Part shown: one piece after another, positions 1 through 9,898 of the stretch
Position numbering within the stretch: the stretch's first letter is position 1
Layout of the letters: every line of letters begins with the position of its first letter
Assembly: GCA_964016885.1 (NCBI GenBank)
Contig: OZ024747.1
Span: 61,062,397 to 61,126,396 of the forward strand
Source: Eledone cirrhosa
Taxonomy: Eukaryota; Mollusca; Cephalopoda; Octopoda; Eledonidae
Direction: 5' to 3'
DNA: 64,000 bases
Notes under the pieces: generated by a model
What the model saw: the letters and a program-made list of their open reading frames with translations, nothing else
Told to the model about the DNA's origin: nothing
Database searches by the model: none
Translations under genes and position numbers: made by a program

Positions 1-645
1 GTAGGTATGATACACCAAATAAAATCGTAATTGACAATATACACAGAAATTGTACAAAGACTGCATTACACTGTCTTATGTAATCAGTAACGTAATCCAT
101 GATACATTTTAAAAAATACGATATTATATATAAACTGCATTAGGAGAGAAACAGAAATATATGAGTATTTATTTAAATGATCGCAAACCGGAAGTGTTGA
201 CATTTGAAAATTTTAAACAACTGAATCTTTAAATAAGAAATAAAATATATTCAATGAACAGCCACGATATTTAGTAGATAAATTATGTAATATTCATTCA
301 TTATTTATTCAAAGTAATCCAACTTATTTTACTAAGGGGATAAAAAATTATAAACCATAAACAGTTCCGTGCTTCTTACTTTATTATAGTTTAGATATTT
401 AAAATTTCAACAGAAGGCCGGACTGGAAGATATGATGTAAATTTTAATTTCGTGAAATCACTATACATATTTCAATGGCCCAGCTCCATCATCCAATTAT
501 GAGGCAAGACAGGACAGTCTCATCAGGTAACTTCAACAGAATTACAAAAGAGGGTTACGTAAAACCCATATTTATCATGGAAGACAGGGAAGAGAGAATA
601 AAAAATGAAAATTTGAAAAAAAACTGTTGTGGTTTGGGAAGGCAG
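1..645. other. AT-rich intergenic DNA, no feature seen
   Basis: I see no gene, RNA or recognisable repeat here. The only open frame of note, starting near 475, ends by running into the TA microsatellite and has no recognisable domain. Confidence 0.6.
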
Positions 646-647
646 CC

Positions 648-686
<39 letters not shown>
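648..686. repeat. (TA)n microsatellite
   Basis: An uninterrupted alternating TA run lies directly beside the triplet tail of the dispersed repeat that follows. Confidence 0.95.
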
Positions 687-689
<3 letters not shown>

Positions 690-1018
690 ATCATCATCAT
701 CACCGTTTTACGTCCATTCTTCCACGCTAGCATTGGTTAGACAGGCTGTCCTGTTATGGGCGATGTTAGGTCGGGTGAACTTGTCTTGCTCATACGGGAA
801 CTGATTTTGGCTTGATTTCTACAGCTGGATGCCCTTCCTAACACCAACCTCACAGCGAGTGCTGGGTGCTTTTTTGTCATGGCACCTACATGACCACTTT
901 ACAGTGCGAGAGGGAGGGGGGCATATTGTCTATATGCTTCAGCTTTGGCTTGCTCCCTTGGGAAGTTGGGTCTTCTGTATTACTGCGTGACACCAGAGGT
1001 CATGGTCCTGTATAATCA
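687..1018 (-). repeat. Dispersed cephalopod-type repeat, minus orientation, single-copy modules
   Basis: Read on the minus strand, this copy ends in a core equivalent to GGACGTTAAACG followed by (GAT)n, seen here as ATCATCATCATCACCG from 692. It contains one copy of each internal module that is tandemly amplified elsewhere in the window. The CTCAT...TTTCTACAGCTGGATGCCC module lies at about 788-835, and the GGGTGCTTTTTTGTCATGG...CACTTTACAG module at about 865-905. It therefore serves as a local unexpanded reference. The 3-prime boundary near 1018 is approximate. The family assignment is from memory of octopus and squid genomic sequence; the match to other copies in this window is seen directly. 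Confidence 0.8.
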
Positions 1019-1159
1019 TGTATAATCATCATCAACATCACTAGTTCTGTAAGAGTCCCTTTTCAGTAAGTTATTACACTCACTCTCCTTGATGTATTGA
1101 GTACCTTACTTTAATTGTGCTTCTTTCCAATCCTAATGGAATCAGTAGCAACAATTATA

Positions 1160-1240
1160 TATAAATCATCTTCATCATTTAACATCCATTTCTTTTCGTG
1201 CTAGAATAGTTTAGACAGGTCGTCACAAACCAAGTCAGTA
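1160..1240 (-). repeat. Degenerate fragment of the dispersed repeat
   Basis: ATCATCTTCATCATTTAAC followed by a decayed core (CATCCATTTCTTTTCGTGCTAG) and AGACAGG matches the terminal part of the copy at 690. The rest of the element is not recognisable. Confidence 0.6.
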
Positions 1241-1334
1241 GTTAATCAATGCCATTGTCCTTGTAGACAAATTGGGAGCTCGTGGACATCTTGCTCATAT
1301 ACATTCTTACTCTTACAAAATAATTTTCCCTATT

Positions 1335-1610
1335 ATATATGTGCGTGTGTGTGTGTGTTTGTATATATGTATATAGACTCAAACACACATACATATATAT
1401 ATGTGTGTGTGGCTATAAATGATAAAGGAAAAACTGATATTAAATGGTGATGACGATGATGAAAAAATTCTTGATTATGTTTCTTTTCCAGTGACATAGT
1501 TAGACATACAGTATCAATTTATATACTACCATGCATACACACACAGAAACAAAGACATACATGTATGTATATGTGTATACACTGGCATGTATATCTTATA
1601 GATATATAAA
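1335..1610. repeat. Scattered GT, TA and TATG microsatellites
   Basis: GTGTGTGTGTGT at about 1343, ATACATATATATATGTGTGTG at about 1388-1410 and TATG-rich tracts at 1550-1600 form short impure simple repeats. Nothing else is recognised between 1240 and 2035. Confidence 0.8.
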
Positions 1611-2035
1611 GTTAATTGTATTACAGTAAAACCTATTGTTACTTAGAAATTTGCAAGGAAGCCAACTTGTTAGTAATTTCTTAACGAAGAACATGGGTGA
1701 TTTCAAAAATTGTTGATACTGGTTGATTTAACTTCAAATGAAATTCTTCAGTGAAGGTGAAGTATCACAAAAGTAATGCCAAGATTCTTCATTGCAGCCA
1801 AACAAATAATAATTGATGCACATAGACGATGATATATAGGTTTTATTCAATAAGAAACTGGTTAATTCTCTCGAGGAAATTTTTATGATAACTTTTATTA
1901 CTTTATTTATTTTACCTGATATTTAGAATGTTAAACATTGCCATTGTTTTGGGAAAATTATAAATAATTAATGCCATAAGTTTTCAGCTTATAAGATACA
2001 TAGGTATATAGAAGGCACTCACATTTTGTGAGAAA

Positions 2036-2310
2036 CAAGTTACAGTAGTAGTTAAGTGAAGGTCCATTGCTTAATGGTAAGAGAATTGGTTTCACAACTG
2101 TGAGGTTACAGTAGTTAAGTGAAGGTATATTGCTTAATGGTTAGAGAATTGGTTTCACAACTGTGAGGTTACAGTAGTTGTTAAGTAACATCACGTTGCT
2201 TAATGTTAAGACAATTGGTTTCACAATTGTGCAGTTGTGAGTTCAATTCCCAGACCATCAAGGCTGTATGTCCTTAAGCAAGATACTTTATTTCATGTTG
2301 CTCTTTCTGC
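2036..2310 (+). repeat. tRNA-derived SINE with triplicated 5-prime head
   Basis: A segment of about 62-66 bp carrying TTGCTTAATGG...GAATTGGTTTCACAA occurs three times in tandem (about 2040-2104, 2105-2166, 2167-2230). Only the third copy continues into a B-box-like GTTCAATTC (2241-2249) and the SINE body with CAAGATACTTTATTTCATG. The body closely matches the SINE at 2832. Tandem heads on a single body suggest local duplication of the tRNA-like part, or nested insertion. The A box is degenerate, so activity is unlikely. Confidence 0.7.
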
Positions 2311-2547
2311 CAAGAGTTGCAATGGAAAGACCAATGGAAGCATTGTTTTCTTAGACTGATTTGACAAGTTCCACGTCATTCAGTTAACAAATGATGCATG
2401 GGAACTTGTCAATCAATTAAGAAAGTATTTTTTAAAGTATTTTTATTGAATATAAATTCAACTTTGATGTTAAAAAATAAAAGTTATGTTCCAGATGCAA
2501 AAGTTTGAAAATAATTATTTTATTCTACGTTAAATATCATCATCTTC

Positions 2548-2690
2548 ATTTTATATCTGTTTTCCTGGGTTCAATATGGATTATCAAATATTTTATATCT
2601 GTTGTCCATGTTGTCATGGGTTCAACATGGGCTACCAGATATTTTATATCTGTTTCCTTGGGTTCAATATGGATTAGGCAATATTTTAGG
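2548..2690. repeat. Short tandem array, units of 42, 51 and 42 bp
   Basis: ATTTTATATCTG recurs at 2548, 2590 and 2641 and, truncated, at 2683, each time followed by GGGTTCAAYATGG. The middle unit carries a 9-bp insertion. Confidence 0.85.
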
Positions 2691-2831
2691 GAAGTATAAC
2701 TTCAACTTTTCCTTTCATCCTTTCATCATCAACAAAAATAAAGTAGAATAAACCAACTCAGGCTTTTGATATATACAGACCCTAAATGAGGACAGAGAAT
2801 ATAAATTTTGTACATAGACATCCCCACACAT

Positions 2832-2955
2832 ACATGGCTCAGTGGTTAGAGCATTGGCCTTGCAATCGAAAGGTTGTGAGTTCAATTCTCAGACAGGGTG
2901 ATGTGTTGTTTCCTTGAGCAAGACACTTTATTTCACATTGCTCCAGTTTACTCAG
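2832..2955 (+). repeat. tRNA-derived SINE head and body
   Basis: A tRNA-like head with good A and B boxes is followed by a body containing GAGCAAGACACTTTATTTCA. This head-plus-body combination is one I recognise from cephalopod SINEs. It reads straight into the dispersed repeat at 2956-3322, so the two may be one composite element or a nested pair. Confidence 0.75.
2835..2888 (+). promoter_or_regulatory. Internal Pol III promoter of SINE (A box 2835-2845, B box 2880-2888)
   Basis: TGGCTCAGTGG fits the A-box consensus TRGYNNARNNG, and GTTCAATTC fits the B-box consensus GWTCRANNC. The 45-nt start-to-start spacing is normal for a tRNA-type promoter. The head cannot be a working tRNA gene because no acceptor-stem partner follows the T arm. 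Confidence 0.7.
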
Positions 2956-3322
2956 CTGTAGAAATGAAATGATAGGGACTGAGGTCCCTATCATTCCACT
3001 GCAAAGTGGCAAAAAAGCCACGGCAGAAAAAAGCACCCAGCCCACACTGTAAAGTGGACATGTAGGTGCCACAGAAAGAAAAAAGCACCCAGCCCACACC
3101 GTAAAGTGGACATGTAGGTGCCACGGAAAAAAAAAGCACCCAGCCCACACTGTAAAGTGGACGTGTAGGTGCCACGGAAAGAAAAAAGCACCCAGCCCAC
3201 ACTGTAAATGAGGTTGGTGTTAGGAAGGGGATCCAGCTGTAGAAATCAAGCCAGAATGAGTTCCCGTCCCACCCTTGCAAAGCAGGAAAAAGCGGACGTA
3301 AAATGATGATGATGATGATATA
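2956..3322 (+). repeat. Dispersed repeat, plus orientation, with 4 copies of the ~51-bp module
   Basis: The element contains a 12-bp hairpin (2968-2995), then four tandem modules in which AAGCACCCAGCCCACAC recurs at 3031, 3083, 3134 and 3186 (spacing 51-52 bp). It then has GTTGGTGTTAGGAAGGGGATC, a core with AAAAGCGGACG, and a (GAT)n tail at 3307-3320. The module is the reverse complement of the 48-bp unit amplified at 15.0-16.76 kb. Minus-strand open frames across this array are periodicity artefacts. Confidence 0.85.
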
Positions 3323-3411
3323 TAACTGTTTCATTCAAAAGAAATCATCAAGAAAGCTCTGGTCAGGGGTTCAATCTCAGTCAGGATCTACAGTAAGGTG
3401 GTCTTACTAAT

Positions 3412-3462
3412 TATTGCTAGCGTGGAAGAACGGACGTAAAACGGTGATGATGATGATATATA
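3412..3462 (+). repeat. 3-prime end fragment of the dispersed repeat
   Basis: GCTAGCGTGGAAGAACGGAC plus a TAAAACGGTGATGATGATGA tail is the element terminus only. It faces the opposite-strand copy starting at 3468, giving a tail-to-tail pair separated by a short TA tract. Confidence 0.8.
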
Positions 3463-3467
3463 TATCC

Positions 3468-3690
3468 TTATCATCATCATATTATTTCTGCTTTCCATGC
3501 TGGCATAGCTGGATGGGTTGTTATGTTCCGGGATTAAATATGTCAGAGAGACCTCATCTTCCTCATATATTCCATATTTGGCATGGTTTCTACAGTTGAA
3601 TTCCCTTCTTAATACCAACCACATTACATAGTGTACTGGGTGTATTTTATCATGGTACCAGCAAGCCAAAACCACTTGGTCCCATGGTCG
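3468..3690 (-). repeat. Dispersed repeat, minus orientation, diverged
   Basis: The tail (ATCATCATC), the core (CTTTCCATGCTGGCATAG), the TGGTTTCTACAG segment and the ACTGGGTGTATTTTATCATGG module follow in the same order as in the copy at 687. Each module is present once. Confidence 0.75.
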
Positions 3691-3701
3691 AGATTTTACA
3701 T

Positions 3702-3742
3702 ATCTATCTATCTATTTATCTATATATATATATATATATATT
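3702..3742. repeat. (TATC)n/(TA)n microsatellite
   Basis: TATCTATCTATC followed by a pure TA run abuts the left end of the inverted repeat. Confidence 0.9.
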
Positions 3743-3975
3743 ATAAGGACGATTTGTTAAGCTTTCATTACATTTATTGATTGGTGACGTGCATTTCATT
3801 ATTGATCAGCTCAAGGTTCAATCTGTATCAATCTGGCCTAACCCTGGAATCAAAAGCTCGTCGGATTCCGAAGTTGGGTCAGATCGACACAGATTGAACC
3901 TTGAGCTGATCAATAGCGAAACACATGTCACCAGTCAATAAACGTAATGAAGGTTTAACGAATCATCCCTGTATT
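3741..3975. repeat. Near-complete inverted repeat (hairpin element, MITE-like)
   Basis: The left arm (about 3741-3851) is the imperfect reverse complement of the right arm (about 3864-3975), leaving a loop of only about 12 nt (3852-3863). The best-preserved block is GATCAGCTCAAGGTTCAATC with ACAGATTGAACCTTGAGCTG on the other side, and pairing continues through GGAATC/GATTCC beside the loop. Mismatches are mostly transitions. It carries no coding sequence. It may be a foldback or MITE-type non-autonomous DNA element, or a locally inverted duplication. I see no clear target-site duplication because the left flank is a TA microsatellite. Confidence 0.8.
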
Positions 3976-4071
3976 ATTATATTTAAACTCTACACCTCGC
4001 TACAGACGTGAACCTAAACATCGAGTGCTCACCTAGGTGAACCTACAGTAACTTCACGTTACACTCCCTGG

Positions 4072-4074
<3 letters not shown>

Positions 4075-4114
<40 letters not shown>

Positions 4115-4130
4115 TATATATATATAATAG
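4075..4130. repeat. TA/CA microsatellite
   Basis: A pure TA run is followed by ACACACACATATATATATA. Confidence 0.95.
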
Positions 4131-4640
4131 GTGGTTCAGTAGATTCATGGTTTATTGAGGAAGGTACCAAAATCAGCACTCTATGTTAAGGCAGAGTATA
4201 TATATTAAAAACAAAGTGAGGTTTTTATTGATTATACACAGTTACAACCGTATATATATATACGTCATGTGCATCAATACTCATCTTTTTCCATTTCTCT
4301 GAGGGTTCTTAACCCCACTATCAGGCTAAATAATTTCTTTAATTTCTTTAATCAAAATATGGCGATAGCTTACATTTATAATAATTTAAAACCCGCTCGC
4401 TGTTTCGAGAATATTCTTACTATATATATACTATATATATACATACATACACACACATACATTTATAGTACGCCATATTGTTTTTGTGGGTTGTCATCGG
4501 GTTATAGTAAGTTTCCTTGTAAATAATAAGAAACCAACATTTATTTTTAATCATTTAAAAGACTTTATATATATATCCTTCACATGCACACACACACACA
4601 CACACACATACATATATGCTTGTTCAGGTACCCAGATAGT
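4131..4640. other. Intergenic DNA with short TA and CA microsatellites
   Basis: TA and CATA tracts lie at about 4250-4262, 4421-4465 and 4566-4612. The 85-codon open frame at 4269 ends inside these repeats and shows no recognisable domain. Confidence 0.6.
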
Positions 4641-5890
4641 AATATATACTTTTTAAAATCTGTATATTTTTACACACACATATCTAAACAGATAAATATG
4701 GAAGCAAGCTATTATAATCTTTATATTTACTTTAAAAGTACTTTACGAAAAATGTTCTAATAAATCTTGAAATATTTTTCAGAAGCTGAACTTTATACTT
4801 AAATCTATAAATATAAAAGTTCTATTTTACAATGCAAAATAATGTCAGCATAAATTTATAACCAAATATTTTTGGCTAACATCACATGAATTGGCTTTGA
4901 GCTTCTTTGGAATAAAAACATTATATTCTTCAGTTGCTATTTGATTCTTTGAAAAAAAAATTTAAATTTTACTCTATATAACAGTTATGTTAGATAAGTA
5001 GTTCAAAGTTTGAATTAGAAATCTTAAATATTTTTTGGTTTACTGCAATATTTCATGTTAGTGATATTAGAAATTATTCCAGAGAGTTGATTCTACTTTC
5101 AGTTTTTCAAAACGTGTAAGGAAACTGGGTTATTTCTATCTAAACATCCATTTGAACTTTCAGCTAGACTAAAAGATCAACATTGAATAGAAAAAAATTA
5201 CACATCTTTCTGTTATATATTCACCTCTTGAATAAGGTTTGTCTTGCAATGTAGGGTGCCATAATAACTTATTTCAATGCACTTAAGTGTTAACTAAATC
5301 TTTGCAGTGATCATGTAGCTACAAATGACATAGAGTATTTTGAAAACCTTTCTGGGTTTTTTTACTCTCAAACAGAATTTCACTGAGTCAAGATACAAAA
5401 TATTCAATTTTGCAATATTTTTGATGTATGCAAATCAATAACAGAGTATTTCTATGACTGAATGTGAAAGCGAACTTTGGGTTAGAAACCTATTTCTAGA
5501 CTTGTTAAACTTAAGCAATCTTTCAAGGAAGAAAAGAAACAACAAATAGATGAAACAATCTTAAAATCAAAATTCAAAAAAGTAGAACTGACAAAATTTT
5601 GGATTTCATTATTAATGGTGTACCTTTCTATGAAGCACAAAAACTTTTAAAATGTTAATGCAATTTCCAACTACATATTTATATGAAAGACTTTTTCACT
5701 GTATTCAATAACAAAGTACAAATTTAGAAATAGATTAAATATAGAAGTTGACTTACAGTTACAAGTAGCATTTCATTTATAAATATTAATTTTCTTTGTG
5801 ATCAGAAGTAAGCTCGAGAAATGTAATCGAATTATGCTAACACACAAAAACACAAGTGTTTTAAATAATTTTCAATGTAAAGCAGCCTTT
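4641..5890. other. AT-rich intergenic DNA, no feature seen
   Basis: This is the longest stretch outside the satellites with no recognisable repeat. Stops are frequent in all frames, and I see no splice-bounded exon or RNA gene that I could defend. Confidence 0.55.
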
Positions 5891-5894
5891 CAGG

Positions 5895-5975
5895 TCGTAT
5901 GATTGGCTTCATGGAGTCGTTTTTGAAGCAATGTTTTACAGTTAGATGTCTATCTTGGTGCCAGCATTTTATGAC
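5895..5975 (-). repeat. Diverged dispersed-repeat fragment (inverted partner of 6408-6485)
   Basis: Its reverse complement (…AAACATTGCTTCAAAAACG…ATGAAGCCAATCAT) aligns with the plus-strand segment at 6408-6485 (AAACATTGCCTTTAAAAC…ATGAAACCTATCAT), with scattered differences and small gaps. The two lie about 430 bp apart in opposite orientation. Confidence 0.55.
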
Positions 5976-6407
5976 ATTCAGTGATATGGTATACTGGAAG
6001 CATACAACAACACTTGATGTCTTTTTGAAACTGACTTGTTTCATGGGTTACTCATGCTTCAATTTTATTCACCAATAGTTGTAACCATCTCTGTGAAATA
6101 TGGATTATGACCTAAAAGATTCAATGTGATACTGACAGCTCTTAAGACTTCAGGCACAATAAAGTATTGGCTGTTTACCTTTGCATATGAAGTTGCTTCC
6201 AAGTATTGCAACCTCCTCCCCCACCCTGTTACCAGACAATCTTTTAATTATTTCTGTGTATATTTGCCTACAATTACGCCATAACTATGTTTTAAGTCAA
6301 ATGGTCTTACACAGCTGCCATAAGGAGTTTATATGTAGTATATATTTGGTTTAGAATAGGCATATCATACCCCTTCTTGTCGTAGGAGGAGAATAAAACT
6401 GTTAACA

Positions 6408-6485
6408 CCAGGAAGAATATCTTGCCATTAAACATTGCCTTTAAAACAATGATGGTGAGTATGAAACCTATCATGGGTCTACAAT
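6408..6485 (+). repeat. Diverged dispersed-repeat fragment
   Basis: It begins ACACCAGGAAGAATATCTTG, resembling the GTTAGGAAGGGCATCC segment of the larger element, and pairs with the inverted fragment near 5.9 kb. Confidence 0.5.
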
Positions 6486-6774
6486 CAGAGTTGGATTTAG
6501 ACCTTGGGGGGCCGGGGCACTTCAGGTGTCACTGGCCATTCTTTGTGGCAATACCTTTGTCATTTTATCTATGGGGTGCAGCTGAAACACCACTCAGACT
6601 TGGGTTTAGTCTGTTGCTCGCTCTCCCTTCCTTTCTTTCAATGCTTGATTCTCCTTTTTCTGAGTCATTTTTCCTTTTTTTGTTTCCTTATTGCCATGTA
6701 TATTGTACAGTTGTTTTACTGTTAGTACATTTATTGGTGACTGTTTGGGAATCTTAGGTATTATAAACATTATT

Positions 6775-6818
6775 CCTTAAAAGCAGTGCCTCAGCATGGC
6801 CACAGAAACCAAAATGAA
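6775..6818 (+). repeat. 3-prime end fragment of a tRNA-derived SINE
   Basis: CTCAGCATGGCCACAGAAAC followed by an A-rich tail matches the tail of the SINE copy at 18.84-18.90 kb (GCTAGCATGGCCACAGTC…TGACTGAAAC). Confidence 0.6.
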
Positions 6819-7380
6819 AGAATCGTTAAACTTTGAATGACTTAGTTTGGCAATCAATTAAGTAGTCATTTATATAACTTACTCAAAAAACTAATGCAAA
6901 TATATAAATTTGTCGAATTATTAAATCTCTAAATGTACTGGAGAATCAATATAGAGTTATTTTAAAACAAAATTGTATTTATTGATCTCAAAATATGTTC
7001 ATATTTAAGTGAAAACTTTAGAAAATTATTGAACAATCCTTAAAGATTAATTTTAAATTCTCTGGCTAATTGAAGTTTTAATAAATTTCTGATCATTTTC
7101 CTTTTCTTTTGAAAATTAATTAATTATCAATTTGTGATTGTACAGTTTGGTGAAGAAAATTATACACCATTAAAATATGACAATAGTGAATAGAAAATTG
7201 CTTTACCCTGTGTTATAATGTTATTGAACAATGATAACAACTAAACAGTTATACTAATTAAACAATGATCCTGACTGAGCATTCATCTCAACAGTTTTCA
7301 TACAAAACTACCAAAACTTTCTCTGGTTCTGTGATACAAAACTGCCCCTTTTAGAGTGTTCATACTTATATTAAAATATT
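6819..7380. other. AT-rich intergenic DNA, no feature seen
   Basis: No repeat, RNA gene or exon could be recognised here. Confidence 0.5.
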
Positions 7381-7464
7381 CCATCTTCATCATCATCATT
7401 TAACATCAAATTTGCATGATTGCATGGGTTAGAAGGATTGTCATGTGAGACGAGTTAGGCCAGG
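7381..7464 (-). repeat. Terminal part of dispersed repeat flanking the 47-bp array
   Basis: CATCATCATCATTTAACATC, then GCATGATTGCATGGGTTAGA and CCAGGTGACTGTG, is the element end in minus orientation. It leads directly into the tandem 47-bp module, showing where that array came from. Confidence 0.8.
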
Positions 7465-8115
7465 TGACTGTGTTTTACTCATAAAGACCTGTATCTGGCT
7501 TGGTTTCTACAGCCGGATGTTCTGCTCACAAGGAACTGTTTCTCGTTTGCTTTTTACAGTTACATGCCCTGCTCACAAGGAACTGTTTCTCGTTTGGTTT
7601 TTACAGTTACATGCCCTGCTCATAAGGAACTGTTTATTGTTTGATTTTTACAGTTAGATGCCCTGCTCATAAGGAACTGTTTATTGTTTGGTTTTTACAG
7701 TTAGATGCCCTGCTCATAAGGAACTGTTTATTGTTTGATTTTTACAGTTAGATGCCCTGCTCATAAGGAACTGTTTATCGTTTGCTTTTTACAGTTACAT
7801 GCCCTGCTCATAAGGAACTGTTTCTCGTTTGGTTTTAACAGTTAAATGCCCTGCTCATAAGGAACTGTTTCTCGTTTGGTTTTAACAGTTAAATGCCCTG
7901 CTCATAAGGAACTGTTTCTCGTTTGGTTTTTACAGTTATATTTCCTACTCATGAGGAACTGTTTCTTGTTTTGTTTTTTATAGTTAGATGCCCTGCTCAT
8001 GAGGAACTGTTTCTCGTTTGGTTTCTTCTGCTCATAAGGAACTATTTCTGGTTTAGTTTCTACTGCTGGATTCCCTGCTAGTAAGGAGCTGTTTCTGGCT
8101 TGGTTTCTACAGGTA
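7465..8115. repeat. 47-bp minisatellite, about 14 units, an expanded module of the dispersed repeat
   Basis: The motif AAGGAACTGTTT recurs every 47 bp (for example 7624, 7671, 7718, 7765), with a shortened unit near 8010. Each unit contains TACAGTTACATGCCCTGCTC or a close variant. The first and last units (CTGTATCTGGCTTGGTTTCT and TTTCTACAGGTAG) resemble the single-copy segment seen at 790, 14960 and 19515, so the array is an internal expansion of that segment. Confidence 0.9.
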
Positions 8116-8484
8116 GAATGCTATCCAATGCTCCAAACACCAGCTTACTTGTGAAAAAGTTAATTATTTTACTAAATTCCTCCAAATTGCTGGTTATTTT
8201 GAAATTTATTTGAAATTGAGGATGATTTCATTAGAAATCATCCTCAAATTTATGTTTGCTTCCAATGTATGTATAAGTTGAGCCACTATGTTAACAAAAG
8301 GATACAACAACGATTTATATTGAATGATGAGACTGATTGAACAGTGATACTGAATGGTGAGCTACACTATACAGTGATTCAAATTCAATATTGATCCTTA
8401 TTGAACTTATCACACTGACAATGATTGGGCTCACTTATATACAAACAAAGTGTTATAGTGAAGACATGCAATCTAATAGATTAG
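8116..8484. other. Intergenic DNA with a short perfect hairpin
   Basis: A 14-bp perfect stem (TTGAGGATGATTTC at 8216-8229, GAAATCATCCTCAA at 8234-8247) with a 4-nt loop lies here. No T-run or gene context suggests a terminator. Nothing else is recognised. Confidence 0.6.
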
Positions 8485-8486
8485 AT

Positions 8487-8765
8487 GAGGAGATGTGTAG
8501 TTGTGGTGGTCAGAATCTTTCTCAGTGGACTTAAGAAGGCCTGAGAAGATGTGTAATTCTAATGGTTAGAGACTTGCTCAGTGGACTTGAGAAGGTCTGA
8601 GGAGATGTATAATTGTGGTGGTCAGAAACTTACTCAGTAGATTTCAGAAGGCCTGAGATGTGTAAATGTGGTGGTCAGAGACTTGCTCAGTAGACTTGAG
8701 AAGGCCTGAGGAGATGTGTAATTCTGATGGTCAGAGACTTGCTCAGTGGACTTGAGAAGGACAGA
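8487..8765. repeat. ~55-bp tandem array, about 5 units
   Basis: GAGATGTGTAATTSTGRTGG…GACTTGCTCAGTGGACTTGA recurs from 8491 with a spacing near 55 bp. One unit is about 5 bp shorter. The sequence differs from the dispersed repeat modules. Confidence 0.85.
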
Positions 8766-9440
8766 TAGAGATAGAGTTGTGACGTTACAGATGAAGAGAT
8801 AAATATTGATTTGCGTGTAGGAGCAGGAGAACTGACCAGGCTAGGGTGTGAGGAGCCGAAGACAAAGGATGCAACCAGAAGATTACGTTAGTTTGTTTTG
8901 TCTTTGTATTCAGTTTACAAGAAAATAGTAGGGTAGAGATTCCTGGAGGATGGGCAGAAGTTAGAGAGGACAGTGTAGTGAAGTGACCAGGTTTGTAAGG
9001 TGAAAGAAGAGTTGATGACGCTGAAGGGAATGTGAAGATGTGGCTGTCATAAAATCAAATTTATACATAGTTGATATATGGTTTGAGTAAGAGAAATCAG
9101 ATTAATTGGCAACAGATTTACTCAATTGCTGAATCATGCTACACTTCACGAGAATTCAGATCAAATCATAATAAATTATAATTTAATCAAACTAAATTTA
9201 CTGAACTGTTGTTTCATTCAAGTTATAAATGTAAGGACAAATAGTGATCACACTTGTAATATATATGGTATGAGGCAGTGAGTTGGTAATCTTTAGTACA
9301 TCAGATGCTGTGCTTTGTAGTATTCAGTTTAGTACTCTACACTCTGAGTTCTAATCTTGCTGAGGTCAATTTTACATTTCATCTTTTCAGGGTTTGGGAA
9401 ATCAAGTACAAGTCTAGTACTAAGGACAATATTTCTTCTA
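8766..9440. other. Intergenic DNA, no feature seen
   Basis: The stretch is mixed-composition and I recognise no gene or repeat in it. Confidence 0.5.
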
Positions 9441-9447
9441 TATCTCT

Positions 9448-9545
9448 ACCTCTCTCTCTCTCTCCCTCCCTTTCTCTCTGCTTCTCTCTCTCTCCCTTTC
9501 TCTGCCTTTCTCACTTTGTCTCTCTGCCCCCCCCCCCTCTCTCTC
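9448..9545. repeat. (CT)n polypyrimidine tract
   Basis: An impure CTCTCTCTCC run includes a run of nine or more C near 9528. The two overlapping plus-strand open frames here are products of this tract. Confidence 0.9.
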
Positions 9546-9898
9546 AGAAACAAAAGTGATAGACTTCACCAGGTTTAAACTACCCAAGACATCAAGAAGA
9601 CATGCTATAAACTTATTTTACCCTTATTTTATTCACTTCTTTATATCTAGAACAAGTTTCGACCATTTTCACTTTTATAGCTGGTGTCAGTTGATATAGC
9701 TAATTTTCTCATTATTAAGTTGTCATTTGGAACATAACATAACAAAGGTTTTTACATAAAATTATGATGGAAGATTTGATGATAAATATAAAGACTGTAA
9801 AACCAACATAGAACCAGGGGTAATCTGAAGCAGTTTGAAATCAAAATTATTTAAAATTTCTAATATATATTATAACAAGAGTGCTGTCTGTCTATCAT

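Noticed and set aside
2832..2905. A functional tRNA gene
   Set aside because: A and B boxes are present, but the cloverleaf cannot be completed at the 3-prime acceptor side and the sequence runs into a SINE body.
5832..6044. 70-codon minus-strand frame
   Set aside because: It overlaps a diverged dispersed-repeat fragment and has no recognisable domain.
6422..6757. 111-codon plus-strand frame
   Set aside because: It starts in a diverged repeat fragment and runs through a C/T-rich low-complexity tract; no domain is recognised.
8216..8247. Hairpin as a transcription terminator or microRNA precursor
   Set aside because: A 14-bp stem with a 4-nt loop is too short for a microRNA precursor, and there is no gene for it to terminate.
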